Part shown: in pieces, positions 12,875 to 24,765 of the stretch
Position numbering within the stretch: the stretch's first letter is position 1
Layout: each line of letters begins with the position of its first letter
From: Impatiens glandulifera
Taxonomy: Eukaryota > Streptophyta > Magnoliopsida > Ericales > Balsaminaceae
Length of the DNA stretch: 64,000 nt
NCBI RefSeq assembly: GCF_907164915.1
Contig: NC_061870.1
Location: 31,409,348 to 31,473,347, forward strand
Reading direction: 5' to 3'
Notes under the pieces: model-generated
What the model saw: the letters and a program-made list of their open reading frames with translations, nothing else
What the model was told of the DNA's origin: nothing
The model's database searches: none
Position numbers and translations under genes: made by a program

Positions 12875-15006
12875 ATGGCCGGAGTTGTAATAGACGACGG
12901 TTTTCCTGCGGATAAGCTTTTCCGGCAAGGATACTCCTACACATACGACGATGTCATCTTCCTTCCCCATTACATCGACTTCCCCACCGACTCTGTCAAC
13001 CTTTCTACCAAGCTCTCACGCAATCTCTCTCTGTCTACCCCTTGTGTCGCCTCTCCTATGGATACCATCTCTGAAGCTCCCATGGCCATAGCCATGGCTG
13101 CCCTCGGAGGAATTTCCATAGTCCATTCAAACAACTCCTCTTCCGACCAGGCCTCCATTGTCCGATCCGCCAAGTCCCGCCGCATCCCATCCGTCTCAGA
13201 TTTGGTTATTAAATCCCCTTTTGATACCATTGATTCGGTTCAAGAGTTTGACTCATCTCCTTGCATTCTTGTCACCAAGTCTGGAACCAGGAAATCTGAA
13301 CTCATCGGCTTCGTCATGAAATCAGATTGGGAATCTCTTGGAAACAGAGAGATTGTAGTCTCTGAATATATGCAGAAATCTTCGGTTTCAGCTCCGTCAG
13401 ATTACACTCTTGAGGAAGCTGCTTCATTTTTGGCAGCAAAGAATCTTGAATTTGTGCCTTTGGTGAGCAAAGAAGATGAGGAGGTTGTGGGTTTGGTTAC
13501 AGAGGCTGATATAGAAAGAATTCGCGGCTTCCCGAAGCTGGGAACTCCGTCTACTGGAGCTGATGGGAGATTTATGGTGGGAGTTTCAATTGGAACGAGA
13601 GAATCAGATAAGGAGAGGTTAGAGCAGCTGGTGAAGGCTGGGGCAGATGTTATTGTATTGGATAGCTCACAGGGGAACTCAATTTATCAGATGGACATGA
13701 TAAAATATGCAAAGAGAACTTATCCTGCACTGGATGTTATTGGTGGAAATGTAGTGACAATGTATCAAGCACAGAACTTGATTCAAGCTGGGGCTGATGG
13801 GCTGAGAGTAGGCATGGGGTCTGGCTCCATTTGCACCACACAGGAGGTCTGTGCTGTTGGCAGAGGACAGGTAATGAAATTTGAGAATTTTACCTGTTCT
13901 AGTTCCAGTTGATTACTTGTTATTCGAATTCACTCCCTCAATAATTGGGAAATAAAGGTCATATAGGGGTTACCTGATTTACTTATACAAACTCAAGAGT
14001 CTAGTTTTGTGTTGCAAATGAACTTTTAATTCACCGATTTCATCAGCTGATATGTTGTATTCTGTTTCCATTTGAAAATATCCAGGCTACGGCAGTTTAC
14101 AAAGTTTCATCTATTGCTGAACAATATGGAGTACCTGTAATTGCTGATGGTGGAATTTCAAATTCTGGTCATATTGTCAAGGCTTTAGTTCTAGGTGCTT
14201 CAACTGTTATGATGGGAAGTTTCTTAGCCGGAAGCAATGAGGCTCCAGGAGCTTATGAATATCAGGTTAGGCATCTGTATGAAAGAAACATCTGGAGCCT
14301 ATGTTTATAGTACTTTCAGGAAGAAGAAAAAAAGATGCAATTTTGATTAGCTTTCTACTGAAAATTGTGTTACATGTTTGTTAGAAATGAAAATGCTTCA
14401 TGATTTCATATTTTTTGTGCTAAATCTTTGAATAATATTCCTCTACAGAATGGTTGCAGAGTAAAAAAATATAGAGGAATGGGATCTCTAGAAGCCATGA
14501 CGAAAGGGAGTGATGCACGATACTTGGGGGACACGGCTAAGTTAAAGATAGCTCAGGGAGTAGTTGGAGCTGTAAAAGACAAAGGCTCGGTTCTAAAGTT
14601 CATACCCTACACGATGCAGGCAGTAAAGCAGGGATTCCAGGATCTAGGTGCATCGTCTCTACAATCAGCTCATGACCTTCTAAGATCATCTGTGTTGAGG
14701 CTCGAGGTATGCGAATGTAACATTATTTCATTCACCAATATTAGAACCAACTTCATAATAAATCCATTTTATTCATAGAATCTGAAATGTTTAATAGAAT
14801 TATTAACTCCATGGATCAGTTTGCATAAGGTAGGACTAGAATAGGTTATGTTTGATTTGGGTAAGACTAATAATATGTCTGCTGTTCAACACATGCAATG
14901 ATAATTGATAACAAATAATGTTGTTTTGTTATAGGTCCGAACCGGAGCTGCACAAGTTGAAGGTGGAATCCACGGGCTTGTGTCGTATGAGAAGAAATCC
15001 TTCTGA
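12875..15006 (+). CDS. IMPDH: Inosine-5'-monophosphate dehydrogenase
   Basis: Oxidises IMP to XMP with NAD+, the committed step of guanine nucleotide synthesis; cytosolic in plants. Four exons, 12875..13870, 14086..14265, 14449..14706 and 14935..15006, join in phase to 501 residues, the normal plant length. Visible: the N-terminal segment [16 protein letters not shown], a two-CBS insert (roughly residues 110-220, containing [10 protein letters not shown] and [13 protein letters not shown]), the barrel with [11 protein letters not shown] and IGGNV, and the catalytic loop [11 protein letters not shown] with the nucleophilic Cys at about 320. The flap follows as [10 protein letters not shown], and DGGI lies in exon 2. 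Exon 4 encodes the conserved end [14 protein letters not shown]. All key residues are present. Confidence 0.96.
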
Positions 15007-16869
15007 TCCGAAGGTAAGATTATTAGATGGAGTGATCATTGAGTGAAGGAACAAATGCTTAGCTACGTGTGTACCAAAACTTAAGTCTTGAGATTAGAGT
15101 CTTGTTTACTATTTTTCATCCCTTGTTCATTTGAATTATTCTGTGCAATAATAAAATCGACAGCATTTTATCTATTATTCATAACTCTTCATAAGCATTT
15201 TCTAGTGGGTATAGAAGAAACTTGAGATTTTTAGTTTACTCGATTTTATATGCACTCAAATGACTAAATCTTGGTTTATGTAATGTTTAAAAATTCTTGA
15301 TTTTTCAAATATATTGAAAATTGACTTCGCCAAACAATAATAAAACCTATATTATTTTTTTTTTATTAAAATGACTTGAAGCTATTTTCCAATAAAACTT
15401 TTAGATAATATTGCAAACTTTATATATAGAATTGTCAATACAAACACATTCATTTTACTATTAAAAACATCAGTTCTACAATTTATTTATTTTTGGCTGA
15501 AAAAAGGCTTATACTAATAATAAAAGATTTTCATGTGTTCAATTATCACAAATAATGTCTTAAATTGAAATATACTGGGTTAGTTTTTTAAATTTATAAA
15601 ATGTAAATAAAATGTGTAACATGTTATTAAAAATTATACATTATAGTTATTTTTGACTGGTTTTATTCTCATGTTAGTAATTTAGCTTATAGTTAAAGTT
15701 AATTATTAATATTTTTGTTAGTAAAATATAGTCTAAGCTATATTTAAAGGTGATATGATCTTTAAAATTACAATATTAATAATTCACTAAAGTAGTTTAA
15801 GAGACACATTCATTAGTAAGATTGACAAAAGAAAAAAAAATGTATCTTTAATAAAAAAATTAATTCAAGATCTCAAAATGATTAATTTAAAAAATACATT
15901 TATTAAACTTCAACAGAAATAAAAATAGAGAAATGTTTAGAGGTTTACTCTAAAAAAAAGAGCAAGCTTTCAAATTTGGGTTTCTAAAGTTTGTTATCCA
16001 AAATGTAGTTATCGAAAAAGTAGAGGCGCTAATGTACGTTTCTTGCTGGCGGAAATAGAACATAAAATAAAAACAATTGGTTCGTTGGGCAGAAGAAAAC
16101 GGCGATCCTTAAGTTTCTCGAAAATGGGTGACCGCTTCTTTCCCTCTCTTTCATCCCTCCACGTCGTTGTCTGATTACAGAATTGTAAAATGTTTTATAA
16201 TATGATTCTTCTTATTATTATATGGACATTTGGGTTTTCCTGATCCTTCTTCCTTCTTCTTCTTCATCATCTTCTGTTCTGTTCTGTTATGCCCATGAAT
16301 TTCTCCCCTCAAATATCTTTCTTACCGAAAATCACGACTATCCGCTTCCATTCACAAACGTATTCTTCAATCGAAGAAGAAGAAATGGGATTTCATGCAT
16401 TCCTCCTTTCCTCTCTCTCGTTTCTCTACCATCGGTCAATCTAGGTTTGATTTGGAATTCCCGTTGAAATTTATATTATTATTGATTGCACTTGCAGCTT
16501 TTATATGAATGAATGAATGAAAACCGGCCTTAGGTCTCATCTCTCGTTCTTAACTAATTGATTCTATATGCCTTCTCTTCATCAGAATTCGCCATCCATC
16601 CATGCTGCAGAAGTGAAGCCATTTCCAATTCCAATTTGCAGGAAGGATTTGTATGAGGTCAGTTGTTCAAACCATTACTTTTTTTATTCAAAAGAAACGG
16701 ATTTGATCAATGATATTCATTCATCGATCTAAAATGTAATGTGGGTTTCGATCTGATTTGGTTTTCAGACCACAATTATTCCTTTTTCTTTACTTTTAAT
16801 GTCAGATAAGCAACACCAGCAGCTACATGTCATCGGAGGAGGAGGAGAGATCATTGTGAGTCCAGAAAA
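15007..16869. other. Intergenic and kinase 5' leader
   Basis: About 15007-15190 is probably IMPDH 3' UTR. From about 16080 the DNA becomes pyrimidine-rich (TTCTTC, CTCTCTTTC) and probably represents the transcribed leader of the kinase gene. A possible 5' UTR intron runs from a GT near 16660 to the TTTTCAG at about 16762-16768. The stretch 15200-16000 is AT-rich with no structure I recognise. Confidence 0.5.
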
Positions 16870-18467
16870 ATGAATCTGGCTGCCAAGAACAATTCTAAGC
16901 CAGATGGACACGAAGATTCTAGAAACTTGGAGATAAAAAGTAATGTGATTAACAATGGACCAGACGGGAATCAATCTTCTATGTCAGCTAATAATAAGGG
17001 GGCGGCGGCAGGAGGTGATCAATCCGGCAAACCGGGTTTGCCGAATTTTGGGAGAGCAAGTGTAAATGGGAACCGTAGTGACAGTATTGAAAGCACGAGT
17101 GGACATTTAAAGCCCCATACTGGTGGGGATATTCGTTGGGATGCTGTTAACTTGGCTTCAAAAGATTCACCAATTGGTCTTAGCCATTTTAGGCTTCTGA
17201 AACGTCTTGGATATGGAGACATTGGTAGTGTCTATCTTGTTGAGCTCAGAGGAAGCAACACTTTCTTTGCAATGAAAGTCATGGACAAAGGATCTCTTGC
17301 TAGTAGAAACAAACTTCTTAGAGCTCAAACGGAAAGGGAGATTCTTGGTCTTCTTGACCATCCATTTCTTCCTACTTTATACTCTTATTTTGAGACTGAC
17401 AAGTTCTATTGCTTGGTCATGGAGTTCTGCAGTGGTGGTAATCTTCATACCCTTCGTCAAAAACAACCAAATAAGCATTTCACTGAAGAAGCTGCCAGGT
17501 AATTTGTTTATCTTCATACCCTTCATCAGTTGTTCTTGTTTTGATTCTTGAATTATTTGAAACCAGGTTTTATGTGACTGAGATACTGTTGGCAATGGAG
17601 TATCTACACATGTTGGGTGTAGTATACAGGGATTTGAAACCAGAAAATGTATTGGTAAGAGATGAAGGTCACATAATGCTGTCTGACTTTGATCTCTCCC
17701 TGCGATGCTCCGTCAGTCCAACCCTTGTCAAATCATCCCCTTCCCAGAACAGCAACGGCGGTGCCGGCGGTGGCGGTTCCGGTGGTATTATAGAAGATGA
17801 ATCTACAGTTCAAGGTTGTATTCAACCATCAGGGTTTTTCTCACGCAACATCCTATCATCAAAGAAGAATCGGAAATCCAAATCTGATTTTGGACTGTTA
17901 GGTGGTGGATCACTACCGGAGCTGATGGCAGAGCCGACCAACGTCCGATCAATGTCGTTTGTCGGAACCCACGAGTATTTAGCTCCTGAGATCGTACGAG
18001 GAGAGGGTCATGGTAGTGCGGTGGACTGGTGGACGTTGGGGATCTTTCTATACGAACTGTTGCACGGCACGACCCCGTTCAAGGGTGCCGGAAACCGTGC
18101 GACGCTTGTGAACGTGGTCGGACAGCCGTTGAGGTTTCCTGATAGTCCACAGGTAAGTGGGACTGCTCGTGATCTGATTAAAGGGCTTTTGGTTAAAGAA
18201 CCGGCTAAGAGAATCGCGTATAGAAGGGGTGCTACTGAAATAAAGCAGCATCCTTTCTTTGAAGGGGTGAATTGGGCGTTGGTTAGGAGTGCTATTCCGC
18301 CGCACATACCGGAGCCGGTGGATTTCGCCATTTATGCTAATAAAGATGGAGGTCAGATGCCAGGGGAGAAGAAGATGCCGGAAATGGGAGGAGGACCTGA
18401 GAAAAACAAGAACACACACCCCAATGAAGCTTCTTCTTCTTCACACACTGATTTTGAGTACTTTTAG
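16870..18467 (+). CDS. AGC-VIII protein kinase, D6PK-like
   Basis: Ser/Thr kinase of the plant AGC-VIIIa group closest to D6 PROTEIN KINASE, which phosphorylates PIN auxin efflux carriers at the plasma membrane. Exons 16870..17498 and 17567..18467 encode 509 residues. Kinase landmarks: glycine loop GYGDIGSV (114-121), AMK lysine at about 136, YRDLKPEN (230-237), DFD at 250-252 instead of DFG (the AGC-VIII signature), a roughly 80-residue insertion before the activation segment containing a Gly-rich stretch and basic KKNRKSK, then [14 protein letters not shown]. The protein ends in FEYF, an FxxF hydrophobic motif of the kind that docks PDK1. The intron position after the EEAAR codons is usual for the family. 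The N-terminal 85 residues are low-complexity. D6PK versus a close D6PKL paralogue cannot be decided here. Confidence 0.93.
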
Positions 18468-20213
18468 GAAGAAGGATTTATTATTAGTAGGACACCATTT
18501 ATTTTATACCTACATATATATATATAAAACTATCTTATTCATTTAATTAATTAATTAGTTTTAAGAATAATAATAATATGCATTAAGCACTGTCCATTCC
18601 ATTTTTCATGATATTATCAAAGAGAGAGTGACTTGTAAATGTACTGTTATTTAAATGATGTAATACTTTCATTTGTCCTTTTCTTTTAACTATGCCTTAA
18701 TCTTTATAATATATAAGTCACTTTCTACTTTAATAATATTTTTTCACTCAAATTTTTTAACTACTTGATTATGGGTGAAATATTATCTTATATAGGAATA
18801 ATAATATTATTGTGAGAATAATTTGAGTTTTAAATAAAATAATAAATTTTGTTTTAGTATTATGACTTTGATATATTTATTTGCACGGTGAACAAAAGGT
18901 TTTTGTGCCTTCTTGTGAAAAATATCCCGTGAGAAAAATCTCACAGAGGATCCTATTCCATTTATTTGACAATTTTCAATGATTTAATAATCTCTTGTAT
19001 ACTACAAAATGAAGTAGCAATAGGAATATTTTTATTTATTTTTCATTCAGAAAAGGAGTTCCATATTAAATAAGCTAAATGAGAATTTAGATACTAAATA
19101 GTACGATAAATTTACAAAATTTTAAAAAAATATCAAATAATTTCGATTTTTTTTTGTGGATAACTCCAAATATGAACTCGTTTAAATTTAATAACGATGA
19201 GTGAAAAAGTAGAGCAAATCGAACAAAAACAATAATGCGGTGTCGGAACCATCTCTAAAAAAACGATGAACGACAATTAAATTTGTCAATTACCGATAAA
19301 CTCACACTAAACAAATTATTTAATGTAATAACTTTATACTATTGTCAAAATAATAAGAAATGTGTAAAATGAATAAAGTAAAAGGACTTATAAATTAAAG
19401 ATCTAACTTAAAAAAACCCTTTCTTAAATAAAAAGAAATAACTTCTTCATTGTCATTCAACTAAGCTGAATAATATAAAATTATATGAACATTTGCAAAT
19501 AAGCTTAATAAAAATTAATCAAGATTATAAAAATAAATGATAATGAGATTAATATTTCAATAATAAAGTTGACTGAATGACTCTAAATATATATATATAT
19601 ATATATTTTTACCGTAGCATAAAATTAAATGTTTATGCGCTGGTAAAACTGTTTTTTGGGACGAAAATGTTCCGTTACGAAAAGTCTATAATCGCGAGAC
19701 GCAATCGGCATTCGCAAGACGTAATGTCGGTTGCGTCTCGCGAATGCCGGCTGAGAGACGTATTGTCGACTTTTCATGATACAATTTCGTGAAAAAAAAA
19801 AAAAAAATTTGTAAAAGTGTCACCATTATACGTGCTGATAAAAAAAATCAAATAACATTGACCATTTCTTCAAATTTTCCCTTTAGTTACGAACGTGGCA
19901 ATACCGAAACCTCTTTCCTCTTTTAGCAGTTTTTTTTATTTCATTTTCTTTTGATAAGCTTGTAAGCAATTGGCCAGTTTCGGTGCTCTTTCTTTCTTTC
20001 TGCTGCAGAAGTAGAAGCAGAACGAACAAACGAAGAGAAATGGAGCAAAGCAGCAAAATCTAAAGAAGAACTGAAACGATGAAAAGCTACAGAATCACGT
20101 TTCCTTCCTTCAACGCATATTGACAAAATAGGGAAACTTCATTAACCGATATCGTGAGGTAGACGACGAAGTATTCCTCCTTCCGAACTACAGTTTCCTC
20201 CAACTCAGATTCC
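18468..20213. other. Intergenic between kinase and ABCD2
   Basis: AT-rich. Includes kinase 3' UTR to about 18700, a TA microsatellite near 19588-19605, a GC-rich hairpin at 19679..19775 (listed separately) and a probable ABCD2 leader from about 19900. No gene seen. Confidence 0.55.
19679..19775. repeat. GC-rich nested inverted repeat (hairpin)
   Basis: Outer arms GAAAAGTC (19679-19686) and GACTTTTC (19768-19775). Inner arms CGCGAGACGCAA (19693-19704) and TTGCGTCTCGCG (19731-19742) are exact complements. GGCATTCGC/GCGAATGCC form a further, alternative pairing. The segment is strikingly CpG-rich within AT-rich DNA and could be the core of a foldback-type element. No target duplication was found. 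Confidence 0.7.
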
Positions 20214-23200
20214 ATGGCGCCGTCTTGTACTTGTATATCTCGTCCTCCTCCTCCACCTCCTTCTCATAGTCGTCTTCGCAAGAGCATTAACGCTATTACG
20301 CCAATTCCGATCTTCTCCAATTCAAATCTACAATCTGTTTCAATGACGTCCACTCGCAGTTTATTAACTCCACCAAAACGCAAATACAAGCGTATTTCTC
20401 CCGCATCCGCCGCCGATTCTTCCTCTCAGCCGGAGATAGCGGTAATTCCCTCATTTTTCCATTATTTATCATTCCTTTTGTTATCCCTAACTTATCTATG
20501 ATTTGGAAAACTGAAATTGGCTGCTTAGGATGGAGAGCGGAAGCTGACTGATCTCCCAACACTTGCTAGAAGATTCTGGAAAGTTGCTGCTCCATACTGG
20601 TTCTCTGATGATAAAGTTCAAGGGAGAATACAGCTTGCTGCTGTATTTGCTCTCACATTAGGGACTACAGGTATCAGTGTTGGCTTCAACTTTCTTGGAC
20701 GTGACTTCTACAATGCCCTTGCCAGTAAGTTCAAATTAATATATATATCCATGTATTAGTTAGTCATTCTGCTTGTTTCAATATTATCTGATGATGCCAG
20801 ACAAGGATCAAGAACAGTTCACGAAGCAACTATTTTACTATCTTGCTGCATTTGCTGGTGGAATTCCGGTGATCATTCTTTACATTACACTCTTTTTAAG
20901 CATCGATCTTCTCTGTCTGTTTCATATCATCAACTTATAATATCTTCTGTCACAGTTTTTTGTTCTGAGAGACTATAGCAAGGAAGTACTTTCATTGAGA
21001 TGGAGGTCTTGGATGACAAGTTATTATATGGATAGATACCTGAAGAATCAGACATTCTACAAGATACAATCTCAATCGATAATTGACAATCCAGATCAGC
21101 GGATTGTTGATGATCTAAGTTCTTTTACTGCAACAGCTCTTTCATTCTCCTTGACAATGGTTAATGCAGCAGTAGACTTGATATCATTTAGCAACATTCT
21201 GTTTGGAATCTATCCGCCATTGTTTGTTGTACTCATTCTATATTCAATTGGTGGGACAGCAATTAGCATTTTCCTCGGGAGGGTAGGCAATTAACCTTCT
21301 TATCTAATTTTAACCATAGATCGGAATTTTGGTAACAGAATTTTTATGCATGATATATCAGGGACTGGTTTCTCTTAACTTTTTGCAAGAGAAAAAAGAA
21401 GCAGATTTCCGTTTTGGACTTGTACGAGTTCGAGAAAATGCTGAATCTATCGCATTTTATGGTGGCGAGGGAAATGAATTGCAACTATTGTTGCAGCGTT
21501 TCAGAAGTGCCTACGAGAATTTAACGGTATGGATATAATTGACTTTGATTTGCATTCAGCATTTGCTAGAAGATCCATAGTTAGGTTATGCATGCTTATT
21601 GTGTCCCATTCAGATGGTTTGACCCAATGATCCTAGAGGCAAACCAAATATATTTTATTGGAACACAAATCTACACTGATTTTAATTCAGTTTATTTGAT
21701 AACACTATTATTTAAAACCACTTAATTATTTAGATACAACTTAAACTAAACTAAAAAATCTAGCTTAATACATTAAGCTATGAATTACTCCAGCTTTATG
21801 AGTGTCTTTATCTCATGAAATCAATCAAATTAAGTCTTTGTAAGGGTAAAATAGTCTTTAATGACTTAACTCCAGCTAATACTCAGACAAGATAGAGAAA
21901 AAGACAATTGATGGAGAAGGGTAGTTTATTTTATGAGTGTCCACAATGAACTTTAACTCATGAAACCAGTCAAATTATTTTTTTGAAAAAGGTCAACTTT
22001 AACTCATGAAACCAGTCAAATTATGTCCTTATAAGGTTACAAATAGTCTTTAAATACTTTTCTGATATTAATTCACATTTTATCACTAACTGTATTTGAT
22101 AAAATTAAAATTAAGTGTTGCTGAATTTTAATTAGCAAATTAGTTTAGTGTTTGAATAAATAAAGTCTGAATAAACCAAATGAAATCTAAATTTCAAGTA
22201 CTTCATATGTAAATTAATTTGATAAAATGTGGAATTAATGACTGATAAATACTTGAGAACTATTTTACCCTTATAATATTGTAATTTGATTAGTTTACAT
22301 GTTAAAGTCGTTTACACTTGAGTGAAGTGATTCATAATTTACCGAATTAAGCTAGACTTTCTACCTTAATTTGAGCTTAATCTAAATAATGAAGTGATAT
22401 TAGAAAACAATTATCAAATAAACTTAATTCAAATAAGCACTTTAATTATTTAGATTGATAAATTGTTTTATTAAATACACTTAGATACCAAATACTTAAA
22501 ATTTTGATATTTTTATTTTTGTTTTATTCTCATTTATATCACAACTTATTAGGAACTTCCATCGGAAACGCTTTGAATGGAAGCGGAGGGTCCTAGTTCT
22601 TCTTAGTTAAAAAAAAAATTATTAGGAACTTAAAATTCAGTATTCATTAAACACTTACTTTTCAGTTTTATCACATACACACTAAACTTATACAAATATG
22701 TCTATGACAATGTGAATGTGAAGATGATCTTGTTTCTCATCGCCTTTTCATTGACTTTGACATCTTCCTTACACTAACAAGTGCATCCTTATTTTGTGTG
22801 TTTCGTATTACGCAGAGATTATTGATCAGTTCTCGAAACTTGGAGTTCTTCACCAGTGGCTATCGCTACCTAATACAAATTCTTCCAGCTGCAGTTGTTG
22901 CACCAATGTATTTCTCAGGAAAGATAGAATTTGGCGTCATAAATCAGTCTGTTTCGGCTTTTAATCACATTCTTGGAGATTTCTCTCTCATTGTATTCCA
23001 ATTCCAGTCAATTAGTGCCTTCTCAGCAATCATTGATAGGTTGGGTATGTTGCGTGCCTTCATTTTTTCTTCTTTTCTGATATTTTTTTTGTTTTCTTGA
23101 TTGCTCGTATAGCTGTAATGTAATTCTATCTATAATTATATTAAGAAGTTAAACCCTTTTGAAAAATATATTTCATGAATTTCTACATAGGTGAATTTGA

Positions 23201-24456
23201 TGATGTCTTGGACGGAAGCAGCTCTAGAAATGGCTCTGATGCCCCTGAAGAGATTCATACTTCTTACTGCAATATGAAAAGTGAGACATCTTCAGAGACA
23301 AATGGGTCCTTGGACACCAACCAAGCATTGCTCAACATTGAGAGCTTGACTCTACAGGCACCAAGAAGCGAAACAACACTACTTAGGGACTTTTCAATAA
23401 CCATATATGAGAAGGATCATCTGCTGGTTGGTTGACAAGTTTACACACGCTCTGTAATGTCTGTTTGTTTCTGTAAAATATATTTATTCTCGATCATTAC
23501 TTGGTCAACAAACAGGTCACGGGACCAAGTGGGAGTGGTAAGACTTCTTTGTTGAGAGCTATTGCTGGCCTTTGGAACACCGGCAGGGGGAAGATTACAT
23601 TCTACACAAGAAATGATGACGATCTACAGCCGAACGATCAACAACCAAGTTTGATCCTTGACGTATATAATAATGATACTGAAAAACGCAGATTGAGTGG
23701 TGTATTCTTCCTTCCTCAAAGACCATATATGGTTTTGGGAACTCTACGTCAACAGTTGCTTTATCCAACATGGTTTGAAGATTCAATAGCCTTCCAAGAC
23801 AAACAAGGTATGGCTACATGATTCTGTAAATATTTCATTTGTAAAAATAAAAACCTGACAATTCATTTTTTGTACTGTGACAGGGTCACTTCCTTTTCTG
23901 ATGGATGGAAGCAAAGGAAATGTTAATAATAATAATAATACAAAGTCGTCAGAAAGGCCAACAACAAGTGATCTCCTTAAAGCATTGGATGATGTTCGCC
24001 TTGGCTACATACTAGCTCGTTTCGACGGTCTTGATACGATATGTGAATGGTCTAGTGTTCTTTCTCTCGGTGAGCAGCAGCGTCTTGCTTTTGCTCGTCT
24101 GTTACTTTCTAAACCGTACCTGGCTCTTCTAGACGAATCCACCAGTGCTTTAGATGAAGCCAATGAGGTATATAACTATGAGCGCGTGTTTAATGTTATT
24201 ATACATATTATCAAAGTTCAGTTTCTAATTGATTTTGGTTGTTTCTCAGACGCACTTATATAAGATGATTGAAGAAGCGGGTATCACCTATGTAAGCATA
24301 GGCCATAGAAGCAGTCTGTACAAACATCATAATAAGATCCTACATATACTAAAGGAAGATGATGATCCCTCAAGCATGAAGCCCAACTGGTATGTCATTG
24401 ATTCCTCCATTGATCAAGAAGATACCTTGAAGCAATACAAACCCTCTACAAATTAA
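20214..24456 (+). CDS. ABCD2: ABC transporter D family, chloroplast half-transporter (ABCD2-like)
   Basis: Half-size ABC transporter related to peroxisomal ABCD and bacterial SbmA/BacA-type proteins; the plant ABCD2 lineage carries a plastid presequence. The substrate is not established. Ten exons: 20214..20441, 20529..20724, 20801..20868, 20956..21282, 21362..21526, 22816..23044, 23191..23426, 23516..23807, 23884..24167, 24250..24456. All phases fit and give 743 residues. The N-terminus (about 1-70) is Ser/Pro/Arg-rich like a transit peptide. The membrane domain starts around LPTLARRFWKVAAPYWF and includes the EAA-like stretch FRFGLVRVRENAESIAFYGG. The ATPase has Walker A GPSGSGKTS, signature LSLGEQQRLAFAR, Walker B YLALLDESTSALD and the H-loop SIGHRSS. 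Intron 5 (21527-22815) is enlarged by a repeat insertion. Confidence 0.94.
21680..22480. repeat. Inverted-repeat insertion inside ABCD2 intron 5
   Basis: The left end (about 21682-21740: AATTCAGTTTATTTGATAAC and onward to ATTATTTAGAT) is matched in reverse complement near 22380-22440 (TTATCAAATAAACTTAATTC). Together these give imperfect terminal inverted repeats of about 60 bp around some 0.7 kb. Inside are three copies of a motif containing CTCATGAAACCAGTCAAATT (near 21815, 21958 and 22001). No ORF. It looks like a non-autonomous DNA transposon; exact ends are uncertain. Confidence 0.5.
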
Positions 24457-24765
24457 GTAGATAATTAGCTTGTTAGGTTAAGGTTAGGTTACAAGAGACA
24501 ATGAAGGAATCACACCTACTTAATATTCTATTTGTATCACTGGTTATTGATCAAAGGACACACTCCTACTACTAGTTACTTTCATCATTTCTTTTCTATA
24601 TGTAAAGAAAGATCATTTGGAAACAACATGAACAAGGAATTAGGATTCCATCATCACATACAAAGCTGGTTTAAGATCTGATACATATTTATAAGGTTAC
24701 AACAAACTCACAATACATAATTGAATGTTCACATTGTTTTATTAGAATCATAGGATCTTAAACTA
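24457..24765. other. Short convergent 3'-3' spacer
   Basis: 309 bp between the stops of ABCD2 (+) and HPPD (-). It must hold both 3' UTRs and both poly(A) regions, which may overlap. No other feature seen. Confidence 0.6.

Noticed and set aside
12758..12970. Minus-strand ORFs across the IMPDH start and inside IMPDH exon 1
   Set aside because: Antisense shadows of the conserved IMPDH coding sequence.
16222..16467. 82-codon ORF before the kinase gene
   Set aside because: Low-complexity Ser/Phe translation in pyrimidine-rich leader DNA; looks like 5' UTR or intron. At most an upstream ORF.
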